Part shown: positions 22,129 through 23,558 of the stretch, one piece after another
Layout: each line of letters starts with the position of its first letter
How positions within the stretch are numbered: position 1 is the stretch's first letter
DNA from: an uncultured Collinsella sp.
GTDB lineage: Bacteria > Actinomycetota > Coriobacteriia > Coriobacteriales > Coriobacteriaceae
Length of the DNA stretch: 23,558 nucleotides
Direction of reading: 5' to 3'
Assembly: GCA_902491055.1 (NCBI GenBank)
Contig: CABUGI010000023.1
Coordinates: 1 to 23,558, forward strand
Notes under the pieces: model-generated
Database searches by the model: none
Seen by the model: the letters and a program-made list of their open reading frames with translations, nothing else
What the model was told of the DNA's origin: nothing
Program-made: the position numbers and the translations under genes

Positions 22129-23558
22129 TGAAGGCGATCTGGCTTGCGTGCTGCGCGTGCGGCGATTACGGGCTGTTGCAGCGGGAAGTCGAGGGCCGTG
22201 ATACGGGTGCACAGGTGCTTCGCGTGGGTGACCTGGACGGGCTGGTTTCCATGGCGCGGGCGTTTCCGTCGCGCCGCGGGGCTGCCATCATCGCGGCGTC
22301 TCTGTTTGATACCGAAGATGTGCGCAAGACTGTTGCGCGCCTGACGGCCGAAGGCCGCGTGAGTCGCGTGGTCGTGTTGATAGAGGCACTCGATCCATCG
22401 GATATCGAGGGGCTGTTTCGCGCAGGGGCGACCGAGGTCATCGCTGCGCACAGTATATGCGGCAACGGGCGCGCGGGCGAGGGAGCGGTTGATTCCGATC
22501 GGTGCATGACGATTGAGCCCGATGCTTTTGTTGATAGGGAACCCGGGGCGCCTCGCGCTACAAGAGGCCCGCGTGTTGATGATTATGGAAAAGCGGAAGC
22601 CGAGCATGATCGGTGTCCCCGGGACCCCCTTGCGTACGATGATGTCGGAGAGCCGGTGCCGTATGGCGAGGAGCTTCTGGCTGTAGATATGGGATACGTG
22701 CATGGCGTGAGCCTGGTCGATGAGCTCGACGAGGTTGAGGGGCTTGCCGGAAACGACAATGTTCGTGTCGATGCGACCGTGAAGTCTTCAGACTCGGCCC
22801 CGCGGGCCGAGCAGCCTGCCATGCCGGCTTGGGCGCAGCATATGAGCGCTGCCGGAGAGACGGGGACGTTGCAGCCCGTGCCAGCGCCGCTTGTCCCCAC
22901 GTCGCCGGCGGATGCCGCCGCTCCGTCGCATCGAGCCCCGGTTGTCTGCGCCGTCTCGGGTTCGGGCGGTTGCGGCAAGTCGACGATCGTCGCCGCCATG
23001 GCGCACGCGGCGTCGCTGCTGGGCCTGCGTGCCGCCGTGCTCGACTTGGACCTGATGTTTGGAAACCTCTACGACCTGTTGGGTGCCGATGCCCCGCATG
23101 ACATGGCGACGCTTATCGAGCCATCGGCTGCGGGCGCACTCGCCGAATCGGACATCGTGGCCGCCTCGATGCGCGTGGCCCCGGGCGTTACGCTTTGGGG
23201 TCCGGTCGCTGCGCCCGAACAGGCCGAGCTGATGGCACGTCCGGTGGAGCTGCTGCTCAACGTCTTGCGTCGCGAATCCGACGTGGTTCTTGTCGACACC
23301 TCGGTCTTTTGGGGTGACGCCGTGGCGGCCGCGGTGGCGGCAAGCGACCGCTGCCTGGTCGTGGGCGATCCGTCGGTGTCGTCTGCGACGTCCGCGGCAC
23401 GCGTTATCGAACTGGCGAGCCGTGTGGGCGTGCCGCGTACGCGCATGAGCGCCGTATTCAACCGGTTTGGCGCGCGCGGTGCCGACGAGGATGTCGCCAT
23501 GCGCTTTGAGATTACCTGTGCGTTGAGCTCCAAGATCCGCATCGCCGACGGCGGGCAG
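22128..23558 (+). CDS. tadZ: TadZ/CpaE-like pilus localisation ATPase (partial, runs off the window)
   Basis: The frame is open for 477 codons to the window edge, starting at an ATG that overlaps the cpaB stop. Residues about 1-110 look like a degenerate response-regulator receiver domain, as in CpaE/TadZ; it has an unusual cysteine cluster in WLACCACGDYG. A long low-complexity linker of about 160 residues (110-270) is rich in Asp, Glu, Ala and Pro. The MinD/ParA-type ATPase begins near 275, with deviant Walker A SGSGGCGKST, switch residues in VLDLDLMFGN, and VVLVDTSVFWG as Walker B. The usual catalytic Asp of VLDxD is kept. TadZ directs the Tad machine to its place in the cell. The C-terminus is missing here, so the length cannot be compared. 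Confidence 0.85.
   Translation, partial: MKAIWLACCACGDYGLLQREVEGRDTGAQVLRVGDLDGLVSMARAFPSRRGAAIIAASLFDTEDVRKTVARLTAEGRVSRVVVLIEALDPSDIEGLFRAGATEVIAAHSICGNGRAGEGAVDSDRCMTIEPDAFVDREPGAPRATRGPRVDDYGKAEAEHDRCPRDPLAYDDVGEPVPYGEELLAVDMGYVHGVSLVDELDEVEGLAGNDNVRVDATVKSSDSAPRAEQPAMPAWAQHMSAAGETGTLQPVPAPLVPTSPADAAAPSHRAPVVCAVSGSGGCGKSTIVAAMAHAASLLGLRAAVLDLDLMFGNLYDLLGADAPHDMATLIEPSAAGALAESDIVAASMRVAPGVTLWGPVAAPEQAELMARPVELLLNVLRRESDVVLVDTSVFWGDAVAAAVAASDRCLVVGDPSVSSATSAARVIELASRVGVPRTRMSAVFNRFGARGADEDVAMRFEITCALSSKIRIADGGQ

Noticed and set aside
1..23558. CRISPR array, rRNA, tRNA, prophage or complete insertion sequence
   Set aside because: No regularly spaced repeats, no tRNA or rRNA signatures and no transposase or phage genes were found.

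Overview
The window looks like chromosomal DNA of a gut coriobacterium (Actinomycetota, Coriobacteriia), probably Collinsella or a close relative. This is an inference from the high GC content with strong third-position bias, AGGAGG-type ribosome binding sites, a tRNA-Phe T-box leader in front of pheST, and the gene mix. No rRNA, tRNA, CRISPR array, prophage or complete insertion sequence is visible. Housekeeping genes dominate, with one accessory-looking gene at 13.7-14.8 kb.

Layout from left to right. The tail of a membrane protein (1-54) is followed by a DUF4012 membrane-anchored envelope protein and glmM, the amino-sugar step of peptidoglycan synthesis. A bidirectional terminator separates these from an M32 carboxypeptidase on the minus strand. 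Divergent from that gene is a complete T-box leader with a UUC specifier and the canonical antiterminator core, followed by pheS and pheT. Next is a three-gene ECF metal transporter: an S component of the NikM/CbiM type carrying a C-terminal NikN-like extension, the T component and the ATPase. A perfect GTGTTAC-N14-GTAACAC palindrome lies just downstream of its likely promoter and points to NikR control and nickel as substrate. A zinc-dependent phospholipase C-like protein then converges on a minus-strand gene coding for an AbiEi/DUF559-like protein. That gene has a 19-bp perfect inverted repeat upstream. Minus-strand pyk follows, then a 430-bp intergenic region that ends in an elaborate folded leader in front of a Ca2+-type P-type ATPase. 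After a large palindrome and a terminator comes rsgA. The window ends with the first two genes of a Tad/Flp pilus locus, cpaB and a tadZ/cpaE-like ATPase that runs off the end.

The most interesting element is the roughly 110-nt leader of the P-type ATPase (about 17000-17109). It can fold in two mutually exclusive ways. One buries the ribosome binding site in a 12-bp stem. The other builds a long upstream hairpin that frees it. In the first fold two hairpin loops are also perfectly complementary over 7 nt. This is the layout of a translational riboswitch, and I do not recognise it as a known class. Other points worth checking are the nickel operator, the inverted repeat upstream of the nuclease-like gene, and two long palindromic intergenic elements.
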